NCBI RefSeq assembly: GCF_036323735.1
Contig: NC_086026.1
Span: 88,867,359 to 88,931,358, forward strand
Origin: Rattus norvegicus
Taxonomy: Eukaryota > Chordata > Mammalia > Rodentia > Muridae
Direction: 5' to 3'
Length of the DNA: 64,000 bases
Part shown: positions 50,944-61,185 of the stretch, in pieces
Layout of the letters: the number at the start of each line of letters is the position of its first letter
How positions within the stretch are numbered: the first letter of the stretch is position 1
Notes under the pieces: model-generated
What the model saw: only the letters and a program-made list of their open reading frames with translations
Database searches by the model: none
Told to the model about the DNA's origin: nothing
Position numbers and translations under genes: made by a program

Positions 50944-51548
50944 GACCTCACCGCCTGATCAGGTGGGCACTCCTGAGGCTGCAGAGCGGAGGAGACCACC
51001 AACACTGCCCACCCCTGCCCACATCCCTGGCCCAAGAGACAACTGTATAAGGCCTCTGGGTTCCCGTAGGGGAGGGCCCGGGAGCGGCAGGACCCCTGCG
51101 CCTGAGACACTGCCGGAACCTGAAGGAAACAGACCGGATAAACAGTTCTCTGCACCCAAATCCCGTGGGAGGGAGAGCTGAACCTTCAGAGAGGCGGACA
51201 CGCCTGGGAAACCAGAAGAGACTGCACTCTGTGCACATCCAGGCGCCAGAGGAAAACACCGAACGCCATCTGGAACCCTGGTGCACGAAGGCTCCTGGAA
51301 AGAGCGACGCAGATCTTCCCGGTTGCTGCCACAGCGGAGAGGACTTAGGCAGTACCCCACGAGCAAACTTGAGCCTTGGAACTGCAGGTAGGACCAACTT
51401 TTCCCCTGCAAGAAACCTGCCTGGTGAACTCAGGACACACAGAGGCAAAATTCCTCTAAGGCCGGGCACTTCCTGTGTTTACCGGAAGTCCCACACCGGC
51501 GGATCCCGGACCGCAGCAGCTCCCTGCTCCCAAACCCCGTGGGAGAGA
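50944..51548 (+). promoter_or_regulatory. L1 5' UTR promoter monomer A (605 bp)
   Basis: First copy of the CpG-rich 5' repeat, starting 'gacctcaccgcctgatcagg'. Positions 50944-51441 recur 605 bp downstream, and 51442-51548 occur only here, linking A to B. CpG density is far above the surroundings, and a TATA-like TATAAG lies at 51046. The left end of rat L1 is known to behave as a CpG-rich promoter. That this copy is active is inference. Confidence 0.85.
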
Positions 51549-52046
51549 GACCTCACCGCCTGATCAGGTGGGCACTCCTGAGGCTGCAGAGCGGAGGAGA
51601 CCACCAACACTGCCCACCCCTGCCCACATCCCTGGCCCAAGAGGCAACTGTATAAGGCCTCTGGGTTCCTGTAGGGGAGGGCCCGGGAGCGGCAGGACCC
51701 CTGCGCCTGAGACACTGCCGGAACCTGAAGGAAACAGACCGGATAAACAGTTCTCTGCACCCAAATCCCGTGGGAGGGAGAGCTGAACCTTCAGAGAGGC
51801 GGACACGCCTGGGAAACCAGAAGAGACTGCACTCTGTGCACATCCAGGCGCCAGAGGAAAACACCAAACGTCATCTGAAACCCTGGTGCACGGAGGCTCC
51901 CGGAAGGAGCGGCGCAGATTTTCCCGGTTGCTGCCACAGCGGAGAGGACTTGGGCAGTACCCCACGAGCAAACTTGAGCCTTGGAACCACAGGTAGGACC
52001 AACTTTTCCCCTGCAAGAAACCTGCCTGCTGAACTCAAGACACAGG
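51549..52046 (+). promoter_or_regulatory. L1 5' UTR promoter monomer B (partial, 498 bp shared)
   Basis: Repeats 50944-51441 with about 15 substitutions by eye (roughly 97% identity). The TATAAG-like word recurs at 51651. The last ~107 bp of a full unit are missing because the repeat passes directly into the unique tether. Most differences cluster in the 3' half (about 51865-52040). Confidence 0.9.
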
Positions 52047-52231
52047 CCCACAGGAACAGCTGAAGACCTGTAGAGAGGAAAAACTACACGCCCGAAAGCA
52101 GAACACTCTGTCCCCATAACTGGCTGAAAGAAAACAGGAAAACAGGTCTACAGCACTCCTGACACACAGGTTATAGGACAGTCTAGCCACTGTCAGAAAT
52201 AGCAGAACAAAGTAACACTAGAGATAATCTG
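52047..52231 (+). promoter_or_regulatory. L1 5' UTR tether upstream of ORF1
   Basis: Non-repeated, A-rich leader joining the monomers to ORF1. No other element overlaps it. The ORF1 start at 52232 has G at +4 but C at -3, a middling initiation context. Confidence 0.8.
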
Positions 52232-53284
52232 ATGGCGAGAGGCAAGCGCAGGAACCCAAGCAACAGAAACCAAGACTACATGCCATCATCGGAGCCCAAT
52301 TCTCCCACCAAAGCAAACACGGAATATCCAAACACACCAGAAAAGCAAGACCTAGTTTCAAAATCATATTTGATCATGATGCTGGAGGACTTCAAGAAAG
52401 ACATAAAGAACTTCCTTAGAGAACAAGTAGAAGCCTACAGAGAGGAATCGCAAAAATCCCTGAAAGAATTCCAGGAAAACACAATCAAACAGTTGAAGGA
52501 ATTAAAAATGGAAATAGAAGCAATCAAGAAAGAACACATGGAAACAACCCTGGACATAGAAAATCAAAAGAAAAGACAAGGAGCTGTAGATACAAGCTTC
52601 ACCAACAGAATTCAAGAGATGGAAGAGAGAATCTCGGGAGCAGAAGATTCCATAGAAATCATTGACTCAACTGTCAAAGATAATGTAAAGCGGAAAAAGC
52701 TACTGGTCCAAAACATACAGGAAAGCCAGGACTCAATGAGAAGATCAAACCTAAGGATAATAGGTATAGAAGAGAGTGAAGACTCCCAGCTCAAAGGACC
52801 AGTAAATATCTTCAACAAAATCATAGAAGAAAACTTCCCTAACCTAAAAAAAGAGATACCCATAGGCATACAAGAAGCCTACAGAACTCCAAATAGATTG
52901 GACCAGAAAAGAAACACCTCCCGTCACATAATTGTCAAAACACCAAACGCACAAAATAAAGAAAGAATATTAAAAGCAGTAAGGGAAAAAGGTCAAGTAA
53001 CATATAAAGGCAGACCTATCAGAATCACACCAGACTTTTCGCCAGAAACTATGAAGGCCAGAAGATCCTGGACAGATGTCATACAGACCCTAAGAGAACA
53101 CAAATGCCAGCCCAGGTTACTGTATCCTGCAAAACTCTCAATTAACATTGATGGAGAAACCAAGATATTCCATGACAAAACCAAATTTACACAATATCTT
53201 TCTACATGTCCAGCACTACAAAGGATAATAAAGGGTAAAGCCCAACATAAGGAGGCAAGCTATACCCTAGAAGCAAGAAACTAA
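52232..53284 (+). CDS. L1 ORF1: LINE-1 ORF1p, RNA-binding nucleic-acid chaperone
   Basis: Uninterrupted 350-codon frame. ORF1p of this family trimerises, coats L1 RNA in cis and acts as a nucleic-acid chaperone in the cytoplasmic ribonucleoprotein. Seen here: a basic, Ser/Pro-rich N-terminus (residues 1-40, with SP at 24-25 and TP at 35-36, possible proline-directed phosphorylation sites); a Lys/Glu-rich heptad region (about 45-155) typical of the coiled coil; an RRM from about 169 (NLRIIGIEE at 173-181) to about 265; the YKG word at 258-260; and a C-terminal domain from about 270 (SPETMKARR) to 340. Length fits the rodent family. The start was chosen as the first ATG, giving MARGKRR. A 59-bp spacer separates it from ORF2. 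No internal stop or frameshift was seen. Confidence 0.97.
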   Translation: MARGKRRNPSNRNQDYMPSSEPNSPTKANTEYPNTPEKQDLVSKSYLIMMLEDFKKDIKNFLREQVEAYREESQKSLKEFQENTIKQLKELKMEIEAIKKEHMETTLDIENQKKRQGAVDTSFTNRIQEMEERISGAEDSIEIIDSTVKDNVKRKKLLVQNIQESQDSMRRSNLRIIGIEESEDSQLKGPVNIFNKIIEENFPNLKKEIPIGIQEAYRTPNRLDQKRNTSRHIIVKTPNAQNKERILKAVREKGQVTYKGRPIRITPDFSPETMKARRSWTDVIQTLREHKCQPRLLYPAKLSINIDGETKIFHDKTKFTQYLSTCPALQRIIKGKAQHKEASYTLEARN

Positions 53285-53343
53285 TCATCTTGGCAACAAA
53301 ACAAAGAGAATGAAAGCACACAAACATAACCTCACTTCCAAAT

Positions 53344-56300
53344 ATGAATATAACGGGAAGCAATAATCACTATTCCTTAATATCTCTCAATATCAATGGC
53401 CTCAACTCCCCAATAAAAAGACATAGATTAACAAACTGGATACGCAACGAGGACCCTGCATTCTGCTGCCTACAGGAAACACACCTCAGAGACAAAGACA
53501 GACATTACCTCAGAGTGAAAGGCTGGAAAACAATTTTCCAAGCAAATGGTCAGAAGAAGCAAGCTGGAGTAGCCATTCTAATATCAAATAAAATCAATTT
53601 TCAACTAAAAGTCATCAAAAAAGATAAGGAAGGACACTTCATATTCATCAAAGGAAAAATCCACCAAGATGAACTCTCAATCCTAAATATCTATGCCCCA
53701 AATACAAGGGCACCTACATATGTAAAAGAAACCTTACTAAAGCTCAAAACACACATTGCACCTCACACAATAATAGTGGGAGATTTCAACACCCCACTCT
53801 CATCAATGGACAGATCATGGAAACAGAAATTAAACAGAGATGTAGACAGACTAAGAGAAGTCATGAGCCAAATGGACTTAACGAATATTTATAGAACATT
53901 CTATCCTAAAGCAAAAGGATATACCTTCTTCTCAGCTCCTCATGGTACTTTCTCCAAAATTGACCATATAATTGGTCAAAAAACGGGCCTCAACAGGTAC
54001 AGAAAGATAGAAATAATCCCATGCGTGCTATCGGACCACCACGGCCTAAAATTGGTCTTCAATAACAATAAGGGAAGAATGCCCACATATACGTGGAAAT
54101 TGAACAATGCTCTACTCAATGATAACCTGGTCAAGGAAGAAATAAAGAAAGAAATTAAAAACTTTTTAGAATTTAATGAAAATGAAGGTACAACATACCC
54201 AAACTTATGGGACACAATGAAAGCTGTGCTAAGAGGAAAACTCATAGCGCTGAGTGCCTGCAGAAAGAAACAGGAAAGAGCATATGTCAGCAGCTTGACA
54301 GCACACCTAAAAGCTCTAGAACAAAAAGAAGCAAATACACCCAGGAGGAGTAGAAGGCAGGAAATAATCAAACTCAGAGCTGAAATCAACCAAGTAGAAA
54401 CAAAAAGGACCATAGAAAGAATCAACAGAACCAAAAGTTGGTTCTTTGAGAAAATCAACAAGATAGATAAACCCTTAGCCAGATTAACGAGAGGACACAG
54501 AGAGTGCGTCCAAATTAACAAAATCAGAAATGAAAAGGGAGACATAACTACAGATTCAGAGGAAATTCAAAAAATCATCAGATCTTACTATAAAAACCTA
54601 TATTCAACAAAACTTGAAAATCTTCAGGAAATGGACAATTTCCTAGACAGATACCAGGTATCGAAGTTAAATCAGGAACAGATAAACCAGTTAAACAACC
54701 CCATAACTCCTAAGGAAATAGAAGCAGTCATTAAAGGTCTCCCAACCAAAAAGAGCCCAGGTCCAGACGGGTTTAGTGCAGAATTCTATCAAACCTTCAT
54801 AGAAGACCTTATACCAATATTATCCAAACTATTCCACAAAATTGAAACAGATGGAGCCCTACCAAATTCCTTCTATGAAGCCACAATTACTCTTATACCT
54901 AAACCACACAAAGACCCAACAAAGAAAGAGAACTTCAGACCAATTTCCCTTATGAATATCGACGCAAAAATACTCAATAAAATTCTGGCAAACCGAATTC
55001 AAGAGCACATCAAAACAATCATCCACCATGATCAAGTAGGCTTCATCCCAGGCATGCAGGGATGGTTTAATATAAGGAAAACCATCAACGTGATCCATCA
55101 TATAAACAAACTGAAAGAACAGAACCACATGATCATTTCATTAGATGCTGAGAAAGCATTTGACAAAATTCAACACCACTTCATGATAAAAGTCCTGGAA
55201 AGAATAGGTATTCAAGGCCCATACCTAAACATAGTAAAAGCCATATACAGCAAACCAGTTGCTAACATTAAACTAAATGGAGAGAAACTTGAAGCAATCC
55301 CACTAAAATCAGGGACTAGACAAGGCTGCCCACTCTCTCCCTACTTATTCAATATAGTTCTTGAAGTTCTAGCCAGAGCAATCAGACAACAAAAGGAGAT
55401 CAAGGGGATACAGATCGGAAAAGAAGAGGTCAAAATATCACTATTTGCAGACGACATGATAGTATATTTAAGTGATCCCAAAAGTTCCACCAGAGAACTA
55501 CTAAAGCTGATAAACAACTTCAGCAAAGTGGCTGGGTATAAAATTAACTCAAATAAATCAGTTGCCTTCCTCTATACAAAAGAGAAACAAGCCGAGAAAG
55601 AAATTAGGGAAACGACACCCTTCATAATAGACCCAAATAATATAAAGTACCTCGGTGTGACTTTAACCAAGCAAGTAAAAGATCTGTACAATAAGAACTT
55701 CAAGACACTGAGGAAAGAAATTGAAGAAGACCTCAGAAGATGGAAAGATCTCCCATGCTCATGGATTGGCAGGATTAATATAGTAAAAATGGCCATTTTA
55801 CCAAAAGCAATCTACAGATTCAATGCAATCCCCATCAAAATACCAATCCAATTCTTCAAAGAGTTAGACAGAACAATTTGCAAATTCATCTGGAATAACA
55901 AAAAACCCAGGATAGCTAAAGCTATCCTCAACAATAAGAGGACTTCAGGGGGAATCACTATCCCTGAACTCAAGCAGTATTACCGAGCAATAGTGATAAA
56001 AACTGCATGGTATTGGTACAGAGACAGACAGATAGACCAATGGAATAGAATTGAAGACCCAGAAATGAACCCACACGCCTATGGTCACTTGATTTTTGAC
56101 AAAGGAGCCAAAACCATCCAATGGAAAAAAGATAACATTTTCAGCAAATGGTGCTGGTTCAACTGGAGGTCAACATGTAGAAGAATGCAGATCGATCCAT
56201 GCTTATCACCCTGTACAAAGCTTAAGTCCAAGTGGATCAAGGACCTCCACATCAAACCAGACACACTCAAACTAATAGAAGAAAAACTAGGGAAGCATCT

Positions 56301-57171
56301 GGAACACATGGGCACTGGAAAAAATTTCCTGAACAAAACACCAATGGCTTATGCTCTAAGATCAAGAATCGACAAATGGGATCTCATAAAACTGCAAAGC
56401 TTCTGTAAGGCAAAGGACACTGTGGTTAGGACAAAATGGCAACCAACAGATTGGGAAAAGATCTTTACCAATCCTACAACAGATAGAGGCCTTATATCCA
56501 AAATATACAAAGAACTCAAGAAGTTAGACCGCAGGGAAACAAATAACCCTATTAAAAAATGGGGTTCAGAGCTGAACAAAGAATTCACAGCTGAGGAATG
56601 CCGAATGGCTGAGAAACACCTAAAGAAATGTTCAACATCTTTAGTCATAAGGGAAATGCAAATCAAAACAACCCTGAGATTTCACCTCACACCAGTGAGA
56701 ATGGCTAAGATCAAAAACTCAGGTGACAGCAGATGCTGGCGAGGATGTGGAGAAAGAGGAACACTCCTCCATTGTTGGTGGGATTGCAGACTGGTAAAAC
56801 CATTCTGGAAATCAGTCTGGAGGTTCCTCAGAAAATTGGACATTGAACTGCCTGAGGATCCAGCCATACCTCTCTTGGGCATATACCCAAAAGATGCCTC
56901 AACATATAAAAGAGACACGTGCTCCACTATGTTCATCGCAGCCTTATTTATAATAGCCAGAAACTGGAAAGAACCCAGATGCCCTTCAACAGAGGAATGG
57001 ATACAGAAAATGTGGTACATCTACACAATGGAATATTACTCAGCTATCAAAAACAACGAGTTTATGAAATTCGTAGGCAAATGGTTGGAACTGGAAAATA
57101 TCATCCTGAGTGAGCTAACCCACTCACAGAAAGACATACATGGTATGCACTCATTGATAAGTGGCTATTAG
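53344..57171 (+). CDS. L1 ORF2: LINE-1 ORF2p, endonuclease and reverse transcriptase
   Basis: Uninterrupted 1275-codon frame, the usual family length. ORF2p nicks the target and reverse-transcribes L1 RNA from the nick. The apurinic-type endonuclease (about 1-240) keeps N16, E45 (QETHL), D147 and N149 (GDFN), and S230, D231, H232 (SDHH); the equivalent human residues are offset by two. A PIP-like word with Q409, I412, Y415, Y416 precedes the reverse transcriptase (about 480-775). The RT has KSPGPDGF, D601 (SLDAEKAFD), RQGCPLSP around 660 and the FADD pair D703/D704. The C-terminal Cys motif C-x3-C-x7-H-x4-C is complete: C1131, C1135, H1143, C1148. No key residue is missing. Translation is presumably by unconventional reinitiation after ORF1. 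Activity cannot be proven from sequence. Confidence 0.97.
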   Translation: MNITGSNNHYSLISLNINGLNSPIKRHRLTNWIRNEDPAFCCLQETHLRDKDRHYLRVKGWKTIFQANGQKKQAGVAILISNKINFQLKVIKKDKEGHFIFIKGKIHQDELSILNIYAPNTRAPTYVKETLLKLKTHIAPHTIIVGDFNTPLSSMDRSWKQKLNRDVDRLREVMSQMDLTNIYRTFYPKAKGYTFFSAPHGTFSKIDHIIGQKTGLNRYRKIEIIPCVLSDHHGLKLVFNNNKGRMPTYTWKLNNALLNDNLVKEEIKKEIKNFLEFNENEGTTYPNLWDTMKAVLRGKLIALSACRKKQERAYVSSLTAHLKALEQKEANTPRRSRRQEIIKLRAEINQVETKRTIERINRTKSWFFEKINKIDKPLARLTRGHRECVQINKIRNEKGDITTDSEEIQKIIRSYYKNLYSTKLENLQEMDNFLDRYQVSKLNQEQINQLNNPITPKEIEAVIKGLPTKKSPGPDGFSAEFYQTFIEDLIPILSKLFHKIETDGALPNSFYEATITLIPKPHKDPTKKENFRPISLMNIDAKILNKILANRIQEHIKTIIHHDQVGFIPGMQGWFNIRKTINVIHHINKLKEQNHMIISLDAEKAFDKIQHHFMIKVLERIGIQGPYLNIVKAIYSKPVANIKLNGEKLEAIPLKSGTRQGCPLSPYLFNIVLEVLARAIRQQKEIKGIQIGKEEVKISLFADDMIVYLSDPKSSTRELLKLINNFSKVAGYKINSNKSVAFLYTKEKQAEKEIRETTPFIIDPNNIKYLGVTLTKQVKDLYNKNFKTLRKEIEEDLRRWKDLPCSWIGRINIVKMAILPKAIYRFNAIPIKIPIQFFKELDRTICKFIWNNKKPRIAKAILNNKRTSGGITIPELKQYYRAIVIKTAWYWYRDRQIDQWNRIEDPEMNPHAYGHLIFDKGAKTIQWKKDNIFSKWCWFNWRSTCRRMQIDPCLSPCTKLKSKWIKDLHIKPDTLKLIEEKLGKHLEHMGTGKNFLNKTPMAYALRSRIDKWDLIKLQSFCKAKDTVVRTKWQPTDWEKIFTNPTTDRGLISKIYKELKKLDRRETNNPIKKWGSELNKEFTAEECRMAEKHLKKCSTSLVIREMQIKTTLRFHLTPVRMAKIKNSGDSRCWRGCGERGTLLHCWWDCRLVKPFWKSVWRFLRKLDIELPEDPAIPLLGIYPKDASTYKRDTCSTMFIAALFIIARNWKEPRCPSTEEWIQKMWYIYTMEYYSAIKNNEFMKFVGKWLELENIILSELTHSQKDIHGMHSLISGY

Positions 57172-57880
57172 CCCAAATGCTTGAATTACCCTAGATCCCT
57201 AGAACAAAGGAAACTCAAGACGGATGATCAAAATGTGAATGCTTCACTCCTTCTTTAAATGAGGAAAAAGAATACCCTTGGCAGGGAAGGGAGAGGCAAA
57301 GATTAAAACAGAGACTGAATGAACACCCATTCAGAGCCTGCCCCACAGGTGGCCCATACATATACAGCCACCCAATTAGACAAGATGGATGAAGCAAAGA
57401 AGTGCAGACCGACAGGAGCCGGATGTAGATCGCTCCTGAGAGACACAGCCAGAATACAGCAAATACAGAGGCGAATGCCAGCAGCAAACCACTGAACTGA
57501 GAATAGGTCCCCCGTTGAAGGAATCAGAGAAAGAACTGGAAGAGCTTGAAGGTGCTTGAGACCCCAAAAGTACAACAATGTCAAGCAACCAGAGCTTCCA
57601 GGGACTAAGCCACTACCTAAAGACTATACATGGACTGACCCTGGACTCTGTCCCCATAGGTAGCAATGAATATCCTAGTAAGAGCACCAGTGGATGGGGA
57701 AGCCCTGGGTCCTGCTAAGACTGAACCCCCAGTGAACTAGACTATGCGGGGAGGGTGGCAATGGGGGGAGGTTTGGGAGGGGAACACCCACAAGGAAGGG
57801 GAGGGGGGAGGGTGATGTCTGTCCGGAAACCGGGAAAGGGAATAACACTTGAAATGTATATAAGAAATACTCAAGATAAT
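57172..57880 (+). other. L1 3' UTR
   Basis: Non-coding 3' end that follows the ORF2 stop (TAG, 57169-57171). It contains the conserved 'gcctgccccac' and 'actgaactgagaataggtcc' words also found in the fragments at 43243, 12353 and 10452. It carries the G-rich tract at 57747-57813, and a weak AATAAA at 57878-57883 overlaps the start of the first A-tract. Confidence 0.9.
57747..57813 (+). other. G-rich tract, potential G-quadruplex
   Basis: At least six runs of three or more G within 67 bp (GGGGAGGG, GGGGGG, GGG, GGGG, GGGG, GGGGGG). This matches the quadruplex-type polypurine tract known in mammalian L1 3' UTRs. The same tract appears at 44201-44275 and, complemented, at 2440-2495 and 10550-10625. 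Confidence 0.85.
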
Positions 57881-57891
57881 AAAAAAAAAAA

Positions 57892-58012
57892 TAAAGGTGT
57901 GAGTCACCACTGTCCAGCAAATATACAGATATTCTCATATCTCTCATATAAATATATATGAGATACGATATATATATATATCCTACAAATAAATATAAAT
58001 GTATTTACCCTG
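57892..58012 (+). other. 3'-transduced flanking sequence
   Basis: Lies between the L1's own A-tract (57881-57891) and the terminal A-tract (58013-58022), inside the target duplications. It therefore arrived with the L1. It begins with a short B1-like antisense stub ('aaaggtgtgagtcaccactg'), continues as AT-rich DNA, and has AATAAA at 57988-57993, about 20 nt before the tail, the normal spacing for cleavage and polyadenylation. It does not resemble L1 3' UTR. Confidence 0.9.
57988..57993 (+). terminator. Polyadenylation signal AATAAA used by the read-through transcript
   Basis: Canonical AATAAA about 20 nt upstream of the terminal A-tract. It probably ended the parental transcript after the L1's own weak signal was bypassed. 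Confidence 0.75.
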
Positions 58013-58019
58013 AAAAAAA

Positions 58020-58034
58020 AAAGATAGATAATTG
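58020..58034. repeat. Target-site duplication, right copy (full-length L1)
   Basis: Exact copy of 50929-50943. The first one to three A residues are shared with the poly(A) tract, so the left edge is ambiguous by that much. Confidence 0.97.
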
Positions 58035-58260
58035 TTAGTTCCTGTTATGTTTGTTGCTGTAGATGGTATTATGTGTATGTGATTCTCTCCTTTTGGTTTT
58101 GTTGTACGATTATTTTTCTTTTTTCTTTTTGTTTATTCTTTGGTGTAGGTACCCTTCTTATGTTGAGATTTCTTTTTAGACTCTGTAGGTCTGGATCAAC
58201 TTGTTTTAAGATTGTTTTTTGAGGGGAAACTTATATATGAATACTGTATGTCATTCCTAA
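58035..58260 (-). mobile_element. L1: Older LINE-1, antisense, part beyond the nested insertion
   Basis: Continues the antisense L1 of 46215-50943. It covers the ORF1/ORF2 spacer and the end of ORF1, recognised by 'gttagttcctgttatgtttg' and 'actctgtaggtctggatcaa', which parallel antisense ORF1-end sequence of old rodent L1. It fades out at about 58250, the probable 5' truncation point. Confidence 0.7.
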
Positions 58261-58329
58261 CACCTCCCTCTCAAACTACTCCTTTGTTCTCCTTTCTTCC
58301 AAATTCATTCATTCTTTAATTAGCATACA

Positions 58330-59215
58330 CACACCTATATACAACTGACTTAGTCTATTTAGTTTCTAGGGATGACAACTTCAAACTTCAACTCACATGG
58401 GACAGCTCTCATGTAAGAACATTCCAGGAGAAAACTGTTTCTCCCTCTCTCAGCAGCCATTGACCACCTGCAACCCTTAATTTGGAGGATGGGCCTTGTA
58501 GAATTTCTCCTACCTATGTTGATATGTCAAGTCATATTGAACATACACAGATAGCCTTGTTGTTGAAAGTTCATGGGCATCTTATTCCTTATATAGCCAC
58601 AGATAACCTGGTCTTCTGGGTCTTCCAATCTTTCTGTCTGTGTTTGTTTGTTTTTGTTTTTTGTTTGTTTGTTTTTGTTGTTGTTATATTGCCTGAACTT
58701 TGGGGATTGTACAGCTCATGAACAGCTACTGTCTGCATTTTGACTAGTTTTGGATCTCTGTTGTAGTCTCCAACCATTGTAAAACTGCACTTTTCTGATG
58801 AGGGATGAAAGCTATACTTTTCTGTGGATATAAAGATAAGGACTTAGGATATAGTTGGAATTTACATTAGTTTCAAGAAATGGTAGTAATAGGTTCTCCT
58901 CTAGGGTGTATGGCCTCTTCAACCACAGACAATTATCAAGGTGAATAGCAAGGCAGGTTTTTTCTCCTGTTGAGTGTTTATGAAATCCAGTGAGACCACT
59001 GTTGGTTACCCCCAAGTTAAAAGTGCCACTATTGCAGCATTGAGTTTGATTTCTTGCCTGGCTACTCATTGCTGTGGTTCACAGGTTTTATAGTTAGAGC
59101 TACTGATTACCCCTTTCTATGGCAGTTTGTATGGCACCCTCTGATAATCTAAGAAACAGTATTCAGGGAGACTTTGACCCTGGCTCCAGCTTGATCCTTT
59201 AAACTCCTGTATGTA
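58330..59215 (-). mobile_element. L1: Probable Lx-type L1 non-coding region, antisense
   Basis: 'attccaggagaaaactgttt', 'gttttggatctctgttgtag' and 'aggttctcctctagggtgta' resemble antisense Lx text I recall from rodent genomes. Contains a GTTTGTTT-rich stretch at about 58640-58685. The exact subfamily and boundaries are not resolved. Confidence 0.5.
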
Positions 59216-59222
59216 AAATGTG

Positions 59223-59840
59223 TGGTGTCACCAGAAATAGGAACTTACCTAAACAAGATGGTTAAAGACCTCTATAATGAAGACATTTAATCCAGAATTA
59301 AGAGCTTGAGAAAGACATTAGACCCCCCATGCTCACGAACTGGTAGACTTAAATATTAGGAAAATGACCATCCTACCCAAAGAACTTTACAACCAACATA
59401 TTTCTTATGAAAATATCCATGACATTCTTCACAGAAATAGAAAATACCCTAAAACTTAACTTAGAGGCACAAAACAACAAAGAAAACAATGTTGAGCAAA
59501 AGTACCAGTACTGTAGGGGCTGACAAATGTAATTTAAAGCTACATTATAGAACTGTAGCAGTAAAAACAGCAAGTTACTGTCACAAAACAAACATGTATG
59601 CCTATTGAAACAAAATAAGAGACCAAACCATGAGGACCATCTTGAATTTAACAAATCCGCCAAAAATACACATTGGAGGTTTCTATATTTGGAATTTTAA
59701 ACAACTAGTGCTAGGGAAAACAGATATTCCCATGTAGAGGAATGAAATTCAGTGCTTATCTAATATACCACATCAGTGTCAGCTCCAAAAGGACCAGACC
59801 TCAGTGTGAAACCTGAGGTGCTGAAACTGCCAGAAACACA

Positions 59841-59898
<58 letters not shown>

Positions 59899-60235
59899 CC
59901 ATGCCTATTGTCTTACAAGGCACAAGTGCAGGAAAGAACTTGAGTCAGGTACTTAATTTTCTTAGAAAGTAAGGCTAACAATTGACTCTTGTGACCTCAT
60001 AAAACTAAAATGCTCCTGTACAGGAAAGGAAATAATCAGCTCAATGACGAGAAAGACCATAGAGTCTGAAAGAATCTTTCCCAGACACATATTATAGTAT
60101 TTATATCCAGAATGTATAAAGAACAACAACAACAAAAAAACACCAAAACCAAATCAAACAAACAAAAAAACCCCATGGAATCCATTAGGCAAATGACCCA
60201 ATTTGAAAATTGGCTATGAGGCAGCCAAGGAAAGG
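59223..60235 (+). mobile_element. L1: Degenerate LINE-1 ORF2 fragment, sense
   Basis: Aligns in order with ORF2 from about residue 778 ('aaagacctctataatgaaga' is KDLYNK-like) past the [15 protein letters not shown] stretch at 59335-59370 to an [12 protein letters not shown] segment at 60105-60125. The span (about 860 bp) equals the spacing in the intact ORF2. It carries many stops and an internal CA repeat (59842-59894). Directly following an antisense L1 region, it may be the inverted half of one insertion. Confidence 0.75.
59842..59894. repeat. (CA)n microsatellite
   Basis: About 26 CA units inside a degenerate L1 ORF2. Confidence 0.97.
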
Positions 60236-60715
60236 AAAGAAAAACAGTAGTCTACCTAGTTGCAACACCTGTGAACCACAGCAATTGCCAGCGCGGCAAT
60301 ATATGCATAAAGGTGCAAGAAGTGGTACTCATCTTCTGTAATTTTTACACTAAATTCTTTCGTGCTCTCTTAATTGCCCAATTTATCTCAGTTGGTTTTC
60401 CAATTAAGTAGATGTAGTTAGCCTCCACTTCTACACTTTTTAAAAATATGATATGAACAATTTTGGAGAGGGTAAGGCTGGTGTAAAATCAGGAAGTAGG
60501 CAAGTGTTGAAACTGCACTGTGACTCTTGAGCACCTCCTGTAGGTGGTGTGTGTAAAGCAGTGACGTCTCTGCAGTGGAGAACAACTGCAAACTCATGAG
60601 TTCTGATATACTACCCTGATCAAGGCTAATTGTTTAAAGAAAAAGTTGCCTTGATTATAGCAATAATAAATAAATGCTTTATGATTCTGTTTAAAAAAGT
60701 GGTATTCACATTATT
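60236..60715. other. Unrecognised non-coding sequence
   Basis: No gene or repeat family recognised. Confidence 0.35.
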
Positions 60716-60719
60716 GCTA

Positions 60720-61180
60720 TGGCCCAACCACCAGTGCCACCATTACTGGTGGCAAGCAAAAGCTGTCTAATTGTAGATAACAAGAGGAAAATAATGCCTG
60801 ATACAGGAATCCAGGTCAGCTTTCCAAGCTACTGAGGTCACAGACTTGGAAAAGAATCTACTACCATCGCTTTGCTAGACCAGTATTACCCTTACCAAAT
60901 TCTAAATCTTATCCTTATACCAAGACAAGAGAAGCTACCATTCTTTATAAATAAGTTCATCAGCATGGCATATGGGAAGCATCACAGAAAACCACAACCA
61001 GACACAATGCAGAGATCAATGGATACTGAGGAGTCCAGTTTTGATTGGTAGGCACATCGATATCACAATTTCTCCACCTATGCTTTAGGGAATGCTGTAG
61101 AAGAGGTGTCAGGAAGAGTTTTAGAGCCTGCACACCAGGGAGTCTGCAGTGAAACATTCTCTTCTAAAATGAACAAGACT
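60720..61180 (+). mobile_element. L1: Probable Lx-type L1 3' region fragment, sense
   Basis: 'agcatcacagaaaaccacaa', 'cagacacaatgcagagatca' and 'gagcctgcacaccaggga' resemble the sense Lx segment that also appears, diverged, at 45298-45740. The shared order with that fragment supports the assignment. Confidence 0.55.
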
Positions 61181-61185
61181 GGAAT

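Larger units (their letters stand above)
50944..58019 (+). mobile_element. L1: Full-length LINE-1 with two intact ORFs and a 3' transduction
   Basis: A ~7.1-kb autonomous non-LTR retrotransposon in sense orientation. In order: two tandem promoter monomers (50944-52046) and tether (52047-52231), ORF1 (52232-53284), 59-bp spacer, ORF2 (53344-57171), 3' UTR with G-rich tract (57172-57880), first A-tract (57881-57891), about 121 bp of foreign sequence (57892-58012) and a terminal A-tract merging into the duplication. Perfect 15-bp duplications, full coding capacity and high similarity between its monomers indicate a recent insertion. It sits inside an older antisense L1. Confidence 0.97.

Noticed and set aside
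53976..54545. 189-codon minus-strand frame
   Set aside because: It is a shadow of the A-rich sense strand of ORF2; no independent evidence.
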